This document shows positions 33,770-43,563 of a DNA stretch of 64,000 bases, in pieces. Below the pieces are notes generated by a model, which saw nothing but the letters and a program-made list of their open reading frames with translations, made no database searches and was not told the DNA's origin. The stretch's first letter is position 1. The number at the start of each line of letters is the position of its first letter. Position numbers and translations under genes: made by a program. This DNA comes from an uncultured Odoribacter sp. Its GTDB lineage: Bacteria > Bacteroidota > Bacteroidia > Bacteroidales > Marinifilaceae. The stretch lies in the NCBI GenBank assembly GCA_910588375.1, contig CAJUQA010000011.1, positions 1 to 64,000 on the forward strand, read 5' to 3'.

Positions 33770-35035
33770 CTACTTCAAGTATTTTTGTATCCAAGGTATC
33801 ATCAATGCAGCCTTTATATCATGCATCGGATCATCTACATTCACCAAATCAAAATAAGTTTTTCGGTTTATTCCTTCAGGTAATGAATCAATGCCCAGCA
33901 TTTTCCGGTCCTGCGGAGCTGCGTATTTCGGATAAAAATGTATTTCTACATTTTCCGGTCTGCCCGCAATTTCATATGCTTTTCTAACCAAATTCAAATC
34001 CCGATCCAAGCCGCCTTCTGTAAACAAAACGGGACGGGGAGCCAAAGATGCCACAATATCCGGGAAATCAAAGTTACACCAAAAACGAGGTATCAGGTGG
34101 CGTATCGAATTAGGGAAAGGTCGGATTCCATTTTTATCCGGTTCTGTCATTACGATGGCCCGTTCCAATGTACGACATAAAAAATCGTTATAAACAAAAG
34201 CATATATATCCGGGTCCAACACTCCCATCACCATTAATGATTCCGTCCCTAATGAAAACCCACAAATCACAATTCGTTTTTGGTTGACAATAGGCTGCTC
34301 TTTCACCCAATCCAACACATATTTATGAATAAAAGCATTATAACCCAAATAACTCCATCCCAATTCCAACAAATAGCGGGCCACAGCATCATAACGATAA
34401 GCAGGAGCTATTGTATAACCTTCCAGGTCGGAAAGTTCTCCTGCCCCGGCATTATCCACGACCACCGCTACACATCCTTCTTTTACATAGGGCAAAGCAA
34501 TAATCCATCTTTCCTGCGGTTCTTCTTCTGCAAATTTCGGATTCAGTTCAGGTTCTCCCGCACTGGTCTCTTTTGTCTCTCCCGACCCGGGAATACATAA
34601 CACGGTCGGAGCCGGATGGTCTTTATCAACACCATCCGGTATCAATACCAAATAAGGGACTACACACTCCTGCAACGGATAAGCTTCCCATTTTTCCACA
34701 CGATAGCCTTCCCGCTGCACTTCCCCTATCTTTTTGGGAGCCGGTTGGTCCGCTACAACAGGAAAACACATAATCTCCCTCATCGCCTCCCGCAATTCCA
34801 CTTGCCATTTTTTTAATTCCTCCGTTGTCATATCCGGTCGAAAAGCATACCGGGGACGAATCCCTTTCAACATACCATGTAGAACTCCCCGAGAACTCAA
34901 ATACCGCCCATCCGACCGCTCCGGCTTTATCACAGCATGCTCTTTCGGATTAAACGTATCGTTTTGCTGAGCATATCCTTTCATTCCCAGACATCCCAAG
35001 ATACACAAAAGCAATTCTAAAAATAATTTTTTCAT
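33770..35035 (-). CDS. Secreted alpha/beta hydrolase (acetylxylan-esterase-like)
   Basis: From the ATG at 35035 (MKKLFLELLLCILGCLG) it has 421 residues with a signal peptide ending near GYA-Q. The core is an alpha/beta hydrolase: PTVLCIPGSG near the oxyanion strand, the nucleophile Ser in ICGFSLGTES, an acid in TEGGLDRDLN and the His in DPMHDIKAAL. It resembles the large-esterase group (Abhydrolase_7, acetylxylan-esterase-like); the substrate is not known. It directly follows susD and is the only enzyme of the locus. The longer frame (from 35086) would overlap the end of susD and lacks a sensible signal. Confidence 0.82.
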   Translation of the reverse strand: MKKLFLELLLCILGCLGMKGYAQQNDTFNPKEHAVIKPERSDGRYLSSRGVLHGMLKGIRPRYAFRPDMTTEELKKWQVELREAMREIMCFPVVADQPAPKKIGEVQREGYRVEKWEAYPLQECVVPYLVLIPDGVDKDHPAPTVLCIPGSGETKETSAGEPELNPKFAEEEPQERWIIALPYVKEGCVAVVVDNAGAGELSDLEGYTIAPAYRYDAVARYLLELGWSYLGYNAFIHKYVLDWVKEQPIVNQKRIVICGFSLGTESLMVMGVLDPDIYAFVYNDFLCRTLERAIVMTEPDKNGIRPFPNSIRHLIPRFWCNFDFPDIVASLAPRPVLFTEGGLDRDLNLVRKAYEIAGRPENVEIHFYPKYAAPQDRKMLGIDSLPEGINRKTYFDLVNVDDPMHDIKAALMIPWIQKYLK

Positions 35036-35045
35036 AACTTGGGAT

Positions 35046-36599
35046 TTACTGTTCATAACCAGGATTATTGACCAATTTCGGATCATTACTTAACGTATTA
35101 ACATCTATCGGCCACAACAATTTATAGGCTTCATTCTCTTTTAGCACAGAAGAGGGATCATCGTAATTGGCGGAAGGAGAAAAAGCCAGCGAACGGTGTT
35201 GGTCATCCTGCAAACGTACAAGATCAAACCATCTTTTCCCTTCCCAGACAAACTCTTTATCTCTTTCTTTCAGAATGGCCAATTCATTTTCACCAAAAGA
35301 ACCATTTACATAACCATGAAGAGACCCGTTGTATTTTTCACCGTAAGCTCTTTGTCTCACCTGATTCAAATAATAAGCAACATCCCCGCCTTCCATATTG
35401 GCAGTCTCAGCCAGCATCAACAATACATCGGCATAACGATAAAGCACATAATCATCACAATATACCCGGTTACCATTCGTATTAATGAGTCCCATAAATT
35501 TCCGCAATACAATACCTGCCGCACTGCCATCCTCATTATAACAATCTAAAAATGTAGCATACTTACGGGTATCCTCATCATCCATAGCCGCAAAAAGTCC
35601 CCATTTATATTCATGACGCAATAAACCGGTACCCCTGGAATTAAGAGGATCATTCATAACTTCGCCCTCCTTATCATAAAACTGCATGTAAAACAATTCA
35701 GGTGAGTAAATAAAGTTTCTGATATTATTCTCCATCTCTCCGTCTTCAAAACGAATCGCCAGGATAATTTCATCATTCCCTTTATTTTCATAAGTAAACA
35801 CATTGGCAAACGAAGACTGCAAAGAAAAACGTCCATACAGCAACTGTAATGCATTTTTTGCCGTCTGTATATCGGTAGCTTCCGGTTTTTGATCTTGGGT
35901 TGTTACTTTGGCAGACCAAAGATAAACTTCAGCTTTCAGTACCAAAGTCGCAGCTTTAGACCACATACCCTTCTCTTTTTTACTCATCCAGTTTTCACCG
36001 AAATATTGCTCTGAGAGTCTCAAATTCTCTTTAATAAAATCCATGGTTTCTTTTGCACTGCTACGCGCCCGGTAAAGAGTTTCCGCTCCGGTCACACCAT
36101 TAATCACTTCGGGATCTTCCACCAAAGGCACCCCGCCATAAGTACGATACAACCAGAAATAATAAAAAGCCCGAAGCCCATAGGCCTGTCCCAGATAATA
36201 ACTTCGGGAAGATTCCGACAAAAAGCTACACTCCGTCTCAAGCCGCTCAATCAGAAGATTCACATTTAAAACTTTTGCATATAAACCTCCCCAATTCGTA
36301 ACGCCGGTCAAATGTCGGGAAAAAGTATTGGTTTTAATCGGAGAACTGTTATCCAGACTCGTTCCCACAAAAGATGTACCCGACTTGGAAGTTCCTCCCC
36401 GGGCTTCACCCAATAAATAAAAGGTTGAATAGGCATCCCGCAAATCACTATGCAAACCAAGGACATATCTTTCTACCTGTGTTTCATTTTTCCAAAAATT
36501 ACCAGCTCCGAAATAATCTTCGGGGCTTAAATCCAATGAATTACAAGCAAACAAAAATTGAGTAATTACACCCACTATCAAATATTTTACGTATTTCAT
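35046..36599 (-). CDS. SusD/RagB-family surface lipoprotein
   Basis: Surface glycan- or nutrient-binding partner that caps the SusC channel. The 517 residues start with a lipoprotein signal (LFACN, Cys19). The N-terminal part (about 20-290) has the tetratricopeptide-like helices of the family with a GLRAFYYFWLYRTYGGVPL block, and the C-terminal part (about 330-517) contains YRYADVLLMLAETAN and WEGKRWFDLVRL, typical of RagB/SusD. It lies 30 bases downstream of susC. Confidence 0.95.
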   Translation of the reverse strand: MKYVKYLIVGVITQFLFACNSLDLSPEDYFGAGNFWKNETQVERYVLGLHSDLRDAYSTFYLLGEARGGTSKSGTSFVGTSLDNSSPIKTNTFSRHLTGVTNWGGLYAKVLNVNLLIERLETECSFLSESSRSYYLGQAYGLRAFYYFWLYRTYGGVPLVEDPEVINGVTGAETLYRARSSAKETMDFIKENLRLSEQYFGENWMSKKEKGMWSKAATLVLKAEVYLWSAKVTTQDQKPEATDIQTAKNALQLLYGRFSLQSSFANVFTYENKGNDEIILAIRFEDGEMENNIRNFIYSPELFYMQFYDKEGEVMNDPLNSRGTGLLRHEYKWGLFAAMDDEDTRKYATFLDCYNEDGSAAGIVLRKFMGLINTNGNRVYCDDYVLYRYADVLLMLAETANMEGGDVAYYLNQVRQRAYGEKYNGSLHGYVNGSFGENELAILKERDKEFVWEGKRWFDLVRLQDDQHRSLAFSPSANYDDPSSVLKENEAYKLLWPIDVNTLSNDPKLVNNPGYEQ

Positions 36600-36628
36600 G
36601 TCTAAACATTTATCAAGTTAAACCAATA

Positions 36629-39600
36629 TCAAAAAGTAAGATTCACTCCGAAAATCACAGTACGGGGTAAAGGATAACCTCCGTTTCGGGGATATTTTGT
36701 AGCAGAATCTTCATTAGATACTTCCGGAGAAAATACATTTTTAGCCCCAGTCAGATAACCTAAATTCTGTCCGGTAACGGAAACTTCCAGATTTTGAATA
36801 AAAGCCCGGTCAAGCCATTTTTTAGGAAATGAATACGTGAGCGCAATTTCCCGGAATGCCAAATAGCTTCCGTCATATACAAACATCGAGGAAGGACGGG
36901 CATAATTCCGTTTTTCCAACTGATCCGCCCAGGTATAAGTAGGATATTTCGCATTCGGATTTTCCGGCGTCCAACTATTTTTCGTCTGTTTCAGAGTATT
37001 ATAATAGCCCACCATATTTCCCATCATCCAGGCCGTACGTCCATCATACACTTTAAAGTCAAGCGCATAATCCATCTGGGCATATAATTTCAGCCCCTTA
37101 TACTTAAAAGTCGTGTTGATTCCTCCGGTCCAATGAGGCATTCGGTTTCCCATCTTCACCATATCGTAATCATCGATAATACCGTCTCCATTTACATCTT
37201 TCCACTTCACATCACCAGGCTGTACAGGCAATGCCGCAGCCCGGCCATTGGCCGTGACTTTTTCCGACTCCGGTAAATTTGCCCAAGCCTGGGGACCATA
37301 CAGTATCAATCCATTACTCCCGTTATTCCCGCTGGTACGGTCAATCAGATTACCGGGGATTTCTTCTTCATTACGATAAATTCCTTCTGCCTGAAAAGCA
37401 TACAACATACCGGGTTCCTGTCCTTCCTGATAACCTCCGACCCATTTCATCTGACCCGTTTTGCCGTCATATACCTGAAAAGCATTCTGCCGATTCCGTT
37501 CCAATCCATTCTTCGGCAACTTTAATATCTTATTCTTATTATAAGCTCCATTTACCCGGACATCCCAACTGAAATCCGTCGTACGCAATACCTTAAAACC
37601 TAATTCAAACTCAAAACCCCGGTTTCTGATCATCCCGTTATTGGTCCGGAACGTCGAAATTCCGGAAGAACCGGGCAAAGGAATATCGGCATATTTATCC
37701 TGCGTTTTCCGATTATAAAAAGTAAAATTAGCATTGATTTTATTTTCCAGGAAACTAATATCCAAGCCTGCTTCAAAAGTATGCGACTTTTCCCAACTAA
37801 GCCCCGGATTAGGCAATTTACCGGGTAAATATCCAAAATCCCCTCCATAAGGGGTGGTAATATAGGAACCTTGTAAATCATAAGCTCCATTTTTCACATT
37901 TTCACCGCTGATATTGGAAACATTCCCATTTAAACCATAGCTGGCCCTCAGTTTTGCAAAAGAAACGATTGAATTCAAACCTTCCATAAACTTTTCCCGT
38001 CCAAACACCCAACCGGCAGACACACCCGGAAAAAATCCCCAACGGTTATCCCCCAACAAGATAGAATAACCGTCTTGCCGCATCGTTGCAGACAGAAGAT
38101 ACTTTCCTTTGTAATCATAATTCAAACGGCCAAAAAATGACATAATCCGCTGTCTTTCATGCCAGGAATCTATATTTCTCATCTTCTCTCCAGTAGACGT
38201 CAAGCCCAAATCGGCAAAATCATCTGTCGGAGCCCCAGACCCCGCAGCACTGAATCCTTTCGTATATTCATCATAAAATTCAAAACCGGCCAACACATTC
38301 AAATTATGTTCCCGAGCCACATGCATATCATAATTTACAACAACATTATACGTCTGACTCAACGTCCTGTTCAGATAAGCCGATGATTTCCGGCTTCGAT
38401 TCCACTCTTCCGCCCAACGGATATAATCCCGGTCAAAGCTTTCATTCAATTCTTCATCAAACATCATCATTCCTCCCACTTTTACATACAAACCATCCGT
38501 AACATCAAATTTCAGACTTTGCCCCAAGGTAAACTTATCCGTATTATATTTACGCATAAACTTACTCAAATTAACGGCCATATTTCCGTTCTCATCGTCA
38601 TCACCTATCAATAATTCACCATCGGGTGCATATCCCCTCATCGTGGGAGGTGCTGACAACATAGACGTGAAATAAATATCCTCCTGCCGGGCAACGGCTT
38701 CACGCCCATTCGGCAAACCATTTTTTTTCGAATCTGCAAAGGAAAAATTAGTATAGGACGTCAACCAGTTGTTTACTTTATAATCCCCGTTAAACGTCGC
38801 AGTAAAACGCCGGTAATAATTATTCAGTGGCAGACCTTCCGAATAGTTATAACCTAAACCGACATAATAACTTCCTCTTTCGCTTCCTCCCGACAAATTG
38901 ATATTATAATCCTGTGTAATGGCAGGACGGACAATATTGGCTTTCGCCATATCCCAATTTTTATAAATAATCCTGTCACCATATACCGGATCCGTCATCA
39001 CTTCCCAACCTTCTTTCAACAAAAAAGCCAGATCATCCGTATAAATCATCGGACTCCACGTGGCCCGGCCATCCTCATTTCCATTAGCCGGTATTGTTTT
39101 ATCCGCATCCGCCCAATAAATATTACCCGTTCCATACGGCTGTGCCCCTTTTAAAGAAGACATGTCTGTCGTTCCTACCCATTGTCCGGAAGAAGTTTGA
39201 AATATTTGGGCAGAACGCTGGAAAGCCGTTCGCATCCAATATAAATATTCCCCTGCATCCAAAAATTCATACGGATTATTCATATAGTTTAAACCTACCT
39301 TGGCTTTTACATTGACAACCATTCGTCCGTTTTTGCCTCTTTTGGTTGTAATCAGTATAACACCATTATTAGCACGAGCACCATACAGCGCTGTCGCTCC
39401 GGCATCTTTTAAAACTTCCATCGACTCAATATCCTCTGCATTTATATCCGCCATGCTCTCCCGTTGCTGTCCATCCACAAGAATCAAAGGAGACCCGCTG
39501 CCATCCAGATTGGTTCCTCCCCGCAATACCACTGCCGGGATAGCAGAAGGATTCCCCGAAGACTGCTGTATCCTTAAACCGGCAACAGCTCCCGATAATG

Positions 39601-40357
39601 CCTGGGCCGGATTAGAAAAAAGCCCCACACTCATATGTTCTTTCTCCACAGAAGCAATGGAATTCGTTAATTTTGAACGAACTTGGGTACCCCCGTAACC
39701 GGTAACCACCACCTCATCCAATTGTTGCACGTCTTCCCTTAAAGTCACGTCTATGTGTACCTGTTCCTGTATAATAATCTCCTGAGGCCAATAACCGATA
39801 AAACTAAATTGCAACACACTCCCTTTTTCAACGACCAAAGTATATTTGCCTGCAAAATCAGTAGTCGTACCTGTCCCGGTTCCCTTTAACAGGATACTCA
39901 CGCCCGGTATCGGCTCTCCTTTCTCATCTTTCACCTGTCCGCTTAACTTCCATTTATCCTGCGTTTGAGGCAAACGGGCAACCTGTTTTTCTTCCTCAAA
40001 TATGATAATATGCTTTTCATTAATGACATAATCCATCTGTAAAGGCTCCAGCAATTCATCCAATATCTCCTGTACGGGCTTTTCCTTTGCCACCACAGAT
40101 ACTTTCCGGTTTAAATCGATTTCGTTATCCCGATACCAGAAAGAATATCCGTTTTGTGTCCTTAAAGCATCAAAAACCTCACGCAATGTCGCTTTTTCCA
40201 TCTCCAGTGTCACCCGTGCTTTTTGGGAATACACTTCTTCTGCCATTACACTAAAAAACGATAAGAAACAGAAGATTAAAATAAGTTTCATAGTCAGATA
40301 AAATTTTTGAGAAGGCCGGTAGTAAACCGCCTTTTCATTTTTCGAAATTATTTTCAT
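36629..40357 (-). CDS. SusC/RagA-family TonB-dependent receptor with STN domain
   Basis: Outer-membrane importer of 1242 residues. After an extended signal (to about residue 44) come an STN domain (46-122) that talks to FecR-type anti-sigma factors, a carboxypeptidase-like beta domain (138-208), the motif DEVVVTGYG (214-222), a plug (about 225-340 with LDGSGSPLILVDG and GARANNGVILITTKRG) and a 22-strand barrel ending NLTF. The STN domain together with FecR and the ECF sigma gene upstream shows cell-surface signalling: substrate binding activates the locus. Substrate unknown, since no glycosidase is linked. Confidence 0.96.
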   Translation of the reverse strand: MKIISKNEKAVYYRPSQKFYLTMKLILIFCFLSFFSVMAEEVYSQKARVTLEMEKATLREVFDALRTQNGYSFWYRDNEIDLNRKVSVVAKEKPVQEILDELLEPLQMDYVINEKHIIIFEEEKQVARLPQTQDKWKLSGQVKDEKGEPIPGVSILLKGTGTGTTTDFAGKYTLVVEKGSVLQFSFIGYWPQEIIIQEQVHIDVTLREDVQQLDEVVVTGYGGTQVRSKLTNSIASVEKEHMSVGLFSNPAQALSGAVAGLRIQQSSGNPSAIPAVVLRGGTNLDGSGSPLILVDGQQRESMADINAEDIESMEVLKDAGATALYGARANNGVILITTKRGKNGRMVVNVKAKVGLNYMNNPYEFLDAGEYLYWMRTAFQRSAQIFQTSSGQWVGTTDMSSLKGAQPYGTGNIYWADADKTIPANGNEDGRATWSPMIYTDDLAFLLKEGWEVMTDPVYGDRIIYKNWDMAKANIVRPAITQDYNINLSGGSERGSYYVGLGYNYSEGLPLNNYYRRFTATFNGDYKVNNWLTSYTNFSFADSKKNGLPNGREAVARQEDIYFTSMLSAPPTMRGYAPDGELLIGDDDENGNMAVNLSKFMRKYNTDKFTLGQSLKFDVTDGLYVKVGGMMMFDEELNESFDRDYIRWAEEWNRSRKSSAYLNRTLSQTYNVVVNYDMHVAREHNLNVLAGFEFYDEYTKGFSAAGSGAPTDDFADLGLTSTGEKMRNIDSWHERQRIMSFFGRLNYDYKGKYLLSATMRQDGYSILLGDNRWGFFPGVSAGWVFGREKFMEGLNSIVSFAKLRASYGLNGNVSNISGENVKNGAYDLQGSYITTPYGGDFGYLPGKLPNPGLSWEKSHTFEAGLDISFLENKINANFTFYNRKTQDKYADIPLPGSSGISTFRTNNGMIRNRGFEFELGFKVLRTTDFSWDVRVNGAYNKNKILKLPKNGLERNRQNAFQVYDGKTGQMKWVGGYQEGQEPGMLYAFQAEGIYRNEEEIPGNLIDRTSGNNGSNGLILYGPQAWANLPESEKVTANGRAAALPVQPGDVKWKDVNGDGIIDDYDMVKMGNRMPHWTGGINTTFKYKGLKLYAQMDYALDFKVYDGRTAWMMGNMVGYYNTLKQTKNSWTPENPNAKYPTYTWADQLEKRNYARPSSMFVYDGSYLAFREIALTYSFPKKWLDRAFIQNLEVSVTGQNLGYLTGAKNVFSPEVSNEDSATKYPRNGGYPLPRTVIFGVNLTF

Positions 40358-40474
40358 AACTTTGTGTGATTAAATTGATAATTTTCGTTAAGAATTTTCA
40401 GTTTGGGAACCGGAATGGGGCAAACATTTCCGGTTCTTTTTATTTCTCATATTTCCATAGGCTGTTGATTAAGG

Positions 40475-41416
40475 TTAATAAATTATTATTTTTTCATTTT
40501 CCCGTCGATAGTTGATTCTTCTATCAGACGTGATTATATTCAATATCTCATCAATATTTTCCTGATGAACAAATTCTCCCGAAAACCGAATCTGTTTCAA
40601 GGCCGGCGAAATAATTTCAATCTTTACATTGAAATGACGCATCAGCTGCACCACAATCTGGGATAATAGCTCCGAACGAAAATAAAATTTATTCTCCCGC
40701 CAAGCACTATATAAAAACGTTTCTACCGCTTGCTTTTTTATTTCCTTTTTCCCTTTTTTATATATCACCTGCTCACCGGGTCTCACCTCTACCTGATGCC
40801 GGGGAGAAACAATATCGACCTTACCTGTTTCCAAAGTCACTTTGACCTGTTCATCTTCCGTATACCCTTCTATATTGAAAGTAGTTCCCAATACCTTCAC
40901 CTGCAAATCATTTACTTGCACGACGAAAGGCTTTGCCGGATTTTTTGTTACTTCAAAAAATGCTTCCCCTTCCAGACTTATCCGGCGTTTATCCCCGACA
41001 AAACGGTCCGGATATTCAATACAGGAACCTCCGTTTAAAGTTACTTTCGTACTATCCGGCAAATACACCGAAGACCTTATCCCATAAGGACATTCCAATT
41101 TTACTATTTGTACTTGTTGCTCGATACGACTCCATTGATAAACCCACATATGACTGAAGCTTAACAACAAAACGACACCTGCCGCAATAGCCGTCCAACG
41201 CACAATACGTCTCCGGATTTCCCGTTTCCGAAGTCTTGTCTGCAAACGTTTCCATACAATCGTGCGATATTTTTCCGCTGTTTGTTCTATTTCTTCTCCG
41301 ACACTTATATTCTCCAGCAAAAAAATTAACCGTTCTTCCTCTTTCGTTCGAGATAAATCAGCACTAACGGATGAATACAAATCATCTTCCGGTAATTTTC
41401 GATCCATATACAACAT
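40475..41416 (-). CDS. FecR-family anti-sigma factor
   Basis: Inner-membrane regulator that passes a signal from the STN domain of SusC to the sigma factor. The 313 residues have a cytoplasmic N-terminal part (1-70), one membrane helix (71-93), a periplasmic FecR domain (about 105-205, with SLEGEAFFEV and KVLGTTFNIEGY) and a C-terminal DUF4974 domain (about 235-313). ATG codons at 41416 and 41407 are both possible starts. It is encoded between sigma and SusC on the same strand. Confidence 0.93.
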   Translation of the reverse strand: MLYMDRKLPEDDLYSSVSADLSRTKEEERLIFLLENISVGEEIEQTAEKYRTIVWKRLQTRLRKREIRRRIVRWTAIAAGVVLLLSFSHMWVYQWSRIEQQVQIVKLECPYGIRSSVYLPDSTKVTLNGGSCIEYPDRFVGDKRRISLEGEAFFEVTKNPAKPFVVQVNDLQVKVLGTTFNIEGYTEDEQVKVTLETGKVDIVSPRHQVEVRPGEQVIYKKGKKEIKKQAVETFLYSAWRENKFYFRSELLSQIVVQLMRHFNVKIEIISPALKQIRFSGEFVHQENIDEILNIITSDRRINYRRENEKIIIY

Positions 41417-41507
41417 TTTTTAGAGTCACTCATTTATATGAGTAACTTTTAACAAAAAACGTTTAAGAAAAAATAATTTTTTTGAGAAAATCAGGAAAAT
41501 TTATTCA

Positions 41508-42119
41508 TCAGGAGAAATTCCTGATGAATAAAATACCAAGAATGGTCACCAAATTTAAATTGGGATAATAAACCTTCAACTCCTTCAAAATCTTATCTAC
41601 GGCTATCTTCATCTGTACCCGTACTGTACTTTCCGAAAGGGAAAGCGCCTGAGCGATCTCCTTTGTCTGTAGCCCCTCTGCACGATTCATCAAAAAAATC
41701 ATCCGACACTTTTCAGGAAGCTTGTTCACAATCTTTTCTATCAACTGTTCTATTTCCTCCCTTTCCAGCTGATTTTCCAACTCTGTCCCTTCCGATAATT
41801 CCAAATGAAGAGGAATATCTTCTATACCGACCTTCCGGTAATCCCTGTTCTGACGAAGATAACGAATAGCTTCATTTTTTGCTATGATATAAAGATAAGC
41901 ATCCAATGACTTAATATCTTTCAACGCACAGCGTGATTTCCATATAATAAAGAAAACATCGGATACCACTTCTGCTGCCGCATCTCCCTGACGCAGATAA
42001 TAATAGACAAAACGAAATACTTTTTTATAATATAAATTATAAAACACGGAAAAAGCTCGCTGATTACTTTCTCCAACCAACATCAATAATTCTTCCATAT
42101 CCCACTCCGCAACTTTCAT
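41508..42119 (-). CDS. ECF sigma factor
   Basis: Sigma-70 family factor of the extracytoplasmic type. From the ATG at 42119 (MKVAEWDMEELLML) it has 203 residues: region 2 with RFVYYYLRQGDAAAEVVSDVF and the LDAYLYIIAKNEAIRYLR block (about 20-90), and region 4 with EGLQTKEIAQALSLSESTV (about 140-195). The frame extends to a TTG at 42131, which is less likely. The gene starts the sigma-FecR-SusC-SusD-hydrolase order and is 58 bases after ddl on the same strand. Confidence 0.93.
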   Translation of the reverse strand: MKVAEWDMEELLMLVGESNQRAFSVFYNLYYKKVFRFVYYYLRQGDAAAEVVSDVFFIIWKSRCALKDIKSLDAYLYIIAKNEAIRYLRQNRDYRKVGIEDIPLHLELSEGTELENQLEREEIEQLIEKIVNKLPEKCRMIFLMNRAEGLQTKEIAQALSLSESTVRVQMKIAVDKILKELKVYYPNLNLVTILGILFIRNFS

Positions 42120-42176
42120 TCTTATCAGCAAAAATCCGTTTTACCTCATCAATTCCCGCCTCTTCTACATATGTAG

Positions 42177-43163
42177 TTATTTCTTATTCTTCTTCAATTT
42201 ATCTTCTATAATCTCTGTCAAGATATTCCGCAAAGGTATTCCCATAACTTTAGCCATTTTCGGCACAAAACTATTGGCGGTCATTCCGGGGGTGGTGTTC
42301 ACTTCCAGCATGATAACCTTGTCTCCCTGAACAAATCCATCGATGCGGACAATTCCCTCACACCGGAGAAGATCATATACTTCGGAAGCCATGTTCTGTA
42401 TCTTTTCCGTAATCTCTTCCGAAAAACGACCGGGGATAATCTCATCCGACATGGTGGCGTCATATTTGGCCTCATAATCAAAAAATTCCTTCTTCGGCAC
42501 CACCTCCGCTACCGGAAACACCACTTTCTTCTCCCCTACTTTATACAAGCCACAGGTAAACTCCGTGCCATCAATGAAGGTCTCGACCAACACTTCCTTA
42601 CACTTTTCAAAAGCCATTTTCAACGCAGTGTCAAAATCTTCCTTGCTTTTTACTTTCGACACCCCGAAACTGGAACCTTCGGCATTCGGTTTTACGAAAC
42701 AAGGCAGACCTACCGTTTCCAATATCGCGTCCCGGTCATACTCCTTTCCCCGAAACAACATCACCGGATGGGTGGTTTCTATCCCGAATCCCTGTACATA
42801 ATTCGTACAGGTATATTTATCAAAGGTCAAAGCTTCCGCAAGCACACTACTGGTTGAATACGGCACTCCCATCATATCCAAATATCCCTGCAACATCCCG
42901 TTCTCACCCGGATTTCCGTGAATCGTAATATAAGCAAAATCAAAACATACCTTCTCTCCCTCCCGATTGAATGAAAAATCATTCTTATCCACCGGATATT
43001 GCTTCCCGTTCCACTCGACCAGCCATTCCCGCCCCTTCAGAATCATCAGATATTTATTGTAACGCTCGCCATCCACTTCCGAGAAAATATGATTTCCGGA
43101 CTGTATGGAAACTCCGTATTCAGAAGAATTACCGCCTGCAATAACAACCACATTTTTTTTCAT
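42177..43163 (-). CDS. ddl: D-alanine--D-alanine ligase
   Basis: ATP-grasp ligase making the D-Ala-D-Ala end of the peptidoglycan stem. From the ATG at 43163 (MKKNVVVIAGG) it has 328 residues. The N-terminal GGNSSEYGVSIQSG block is a variant of the GGxSxExxVSxxSG motif, with Tyr-Gly in place of the usual residues after Glu. HGNPGENGMLQGYLDMMGVPY, KPNAEGSSFGVSKV and the terminal LEVNTTPGMTANS metal-binding block are intact. The frame is open for 52 more codons upstream but these reach into the region with three palindromes and are not Ddl-like. Confidence 0.95.
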   Translation of the reverse strand: MKKNVVVIAGGNSSEYGVSIQSGNHIFSEVDGERYNKYLMILKGREWLVEWNGKQYPVDKNDFSFNREGEKVCFDFAYITIHGNPGENGMLQGYLDMMGVPYSTSSVLAEALTFDKYTCTNYVQGFGIETTHPVMLFRGKEYDRDAILETVGLPCFVKPNAEGSSFGVSKVKSKEDFDTALKMAFEKCKEVLVETFIDGTEFTCGLYKVGEKKVVFPVAEVVPKKEFFDYEAKYDATMSDEIIPGRFSEEITEKIQNMASEVYDLLRCEGIVRIDGFVQGDKVIMLEVNTTPGMTANSFVPKMAKVMGIPLRNILTEIIEDKLKKNKK

Positions 43164-43309
43164 ATCACGATACAAATTAAAATTAACTGTTTCAACTCCC
43201 GTCCTCCGGGACATGCAAAGGTACAGAAATTGCCATTCCAACCAACATACATATACAAAAAAGATAGTATCTGAAAAGCATGTAAATTGTATACCTATCG
43301 GTTCCGAAT

Positions 43310-43372
43310 AAAAAAGCATAGCTTTTTACTCAAAAAAGCATAGCTTTTCGCATCAAAAACCTATGCTTTTTT
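43310..43372. repeat. Three near-palindromes of 18 bases with 22-23 base period
   Basis: Copies at 43310-43327 and 43332-43348 read AAAAAAGCATAGCTTTT; the third, 43355-43372, is the same element in inverted direction with one change (its reverse complement is AAAAAAGCATAGGTTTTT). Each can fold as a 7-base-pair hairpin with a 3-base loop. They lie between the divergent ddl and mdh genes, 150-210 bases upstream of each start. A spacing of about two helix turns suits binding of a regulator on one DNA face. The flanks (43164-43309 and 43373-43480) hold no gene. Confidence 0.8.
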
Positions 43373-43481
43373 AAAACGGGCTTTTTGACCTCTTTCACAA
43401 ACAATCATTCAAGATGATTTACCTACGTTTAAAACACATTCAAAACTCATTTAAGAATATTAAAGAAAAAATTCTCTAATT

Positions 43482-43512
43482 TTTGCCAAAACAAAAAAAA
43501 GGATTAAATTTG
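43482..43512 (+). promoter_or_regulatory. Promoter of mdh
   Basis: TTTG (43482-43485), 19 bases, TAAATTTG (43505-43512): perfect consensus, 51 bases before the mdh ATG. Confidence 0.8.
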
Positions 43513-43563
43513 ACCAGCAGAAAATAAATCTGAATCTGTAATTAATAACTAAAAAATAAAGAA

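Noticed and set aside
31906..42176. The entire SusCD locus as part of the tRNA-Arg element
   Set aside because: No repeat of the tRNA 3' end was found on the right side and no integrase or mobility gene is present, so the extent of the former element cannot be set beyond the 32-33.7 kb remnants.
43310..43372. CRISPR array
   Set aside because: Repeats are only 17-18 bases, spacers 4-6 bases, one unit is inverted, and there are no cas genes.
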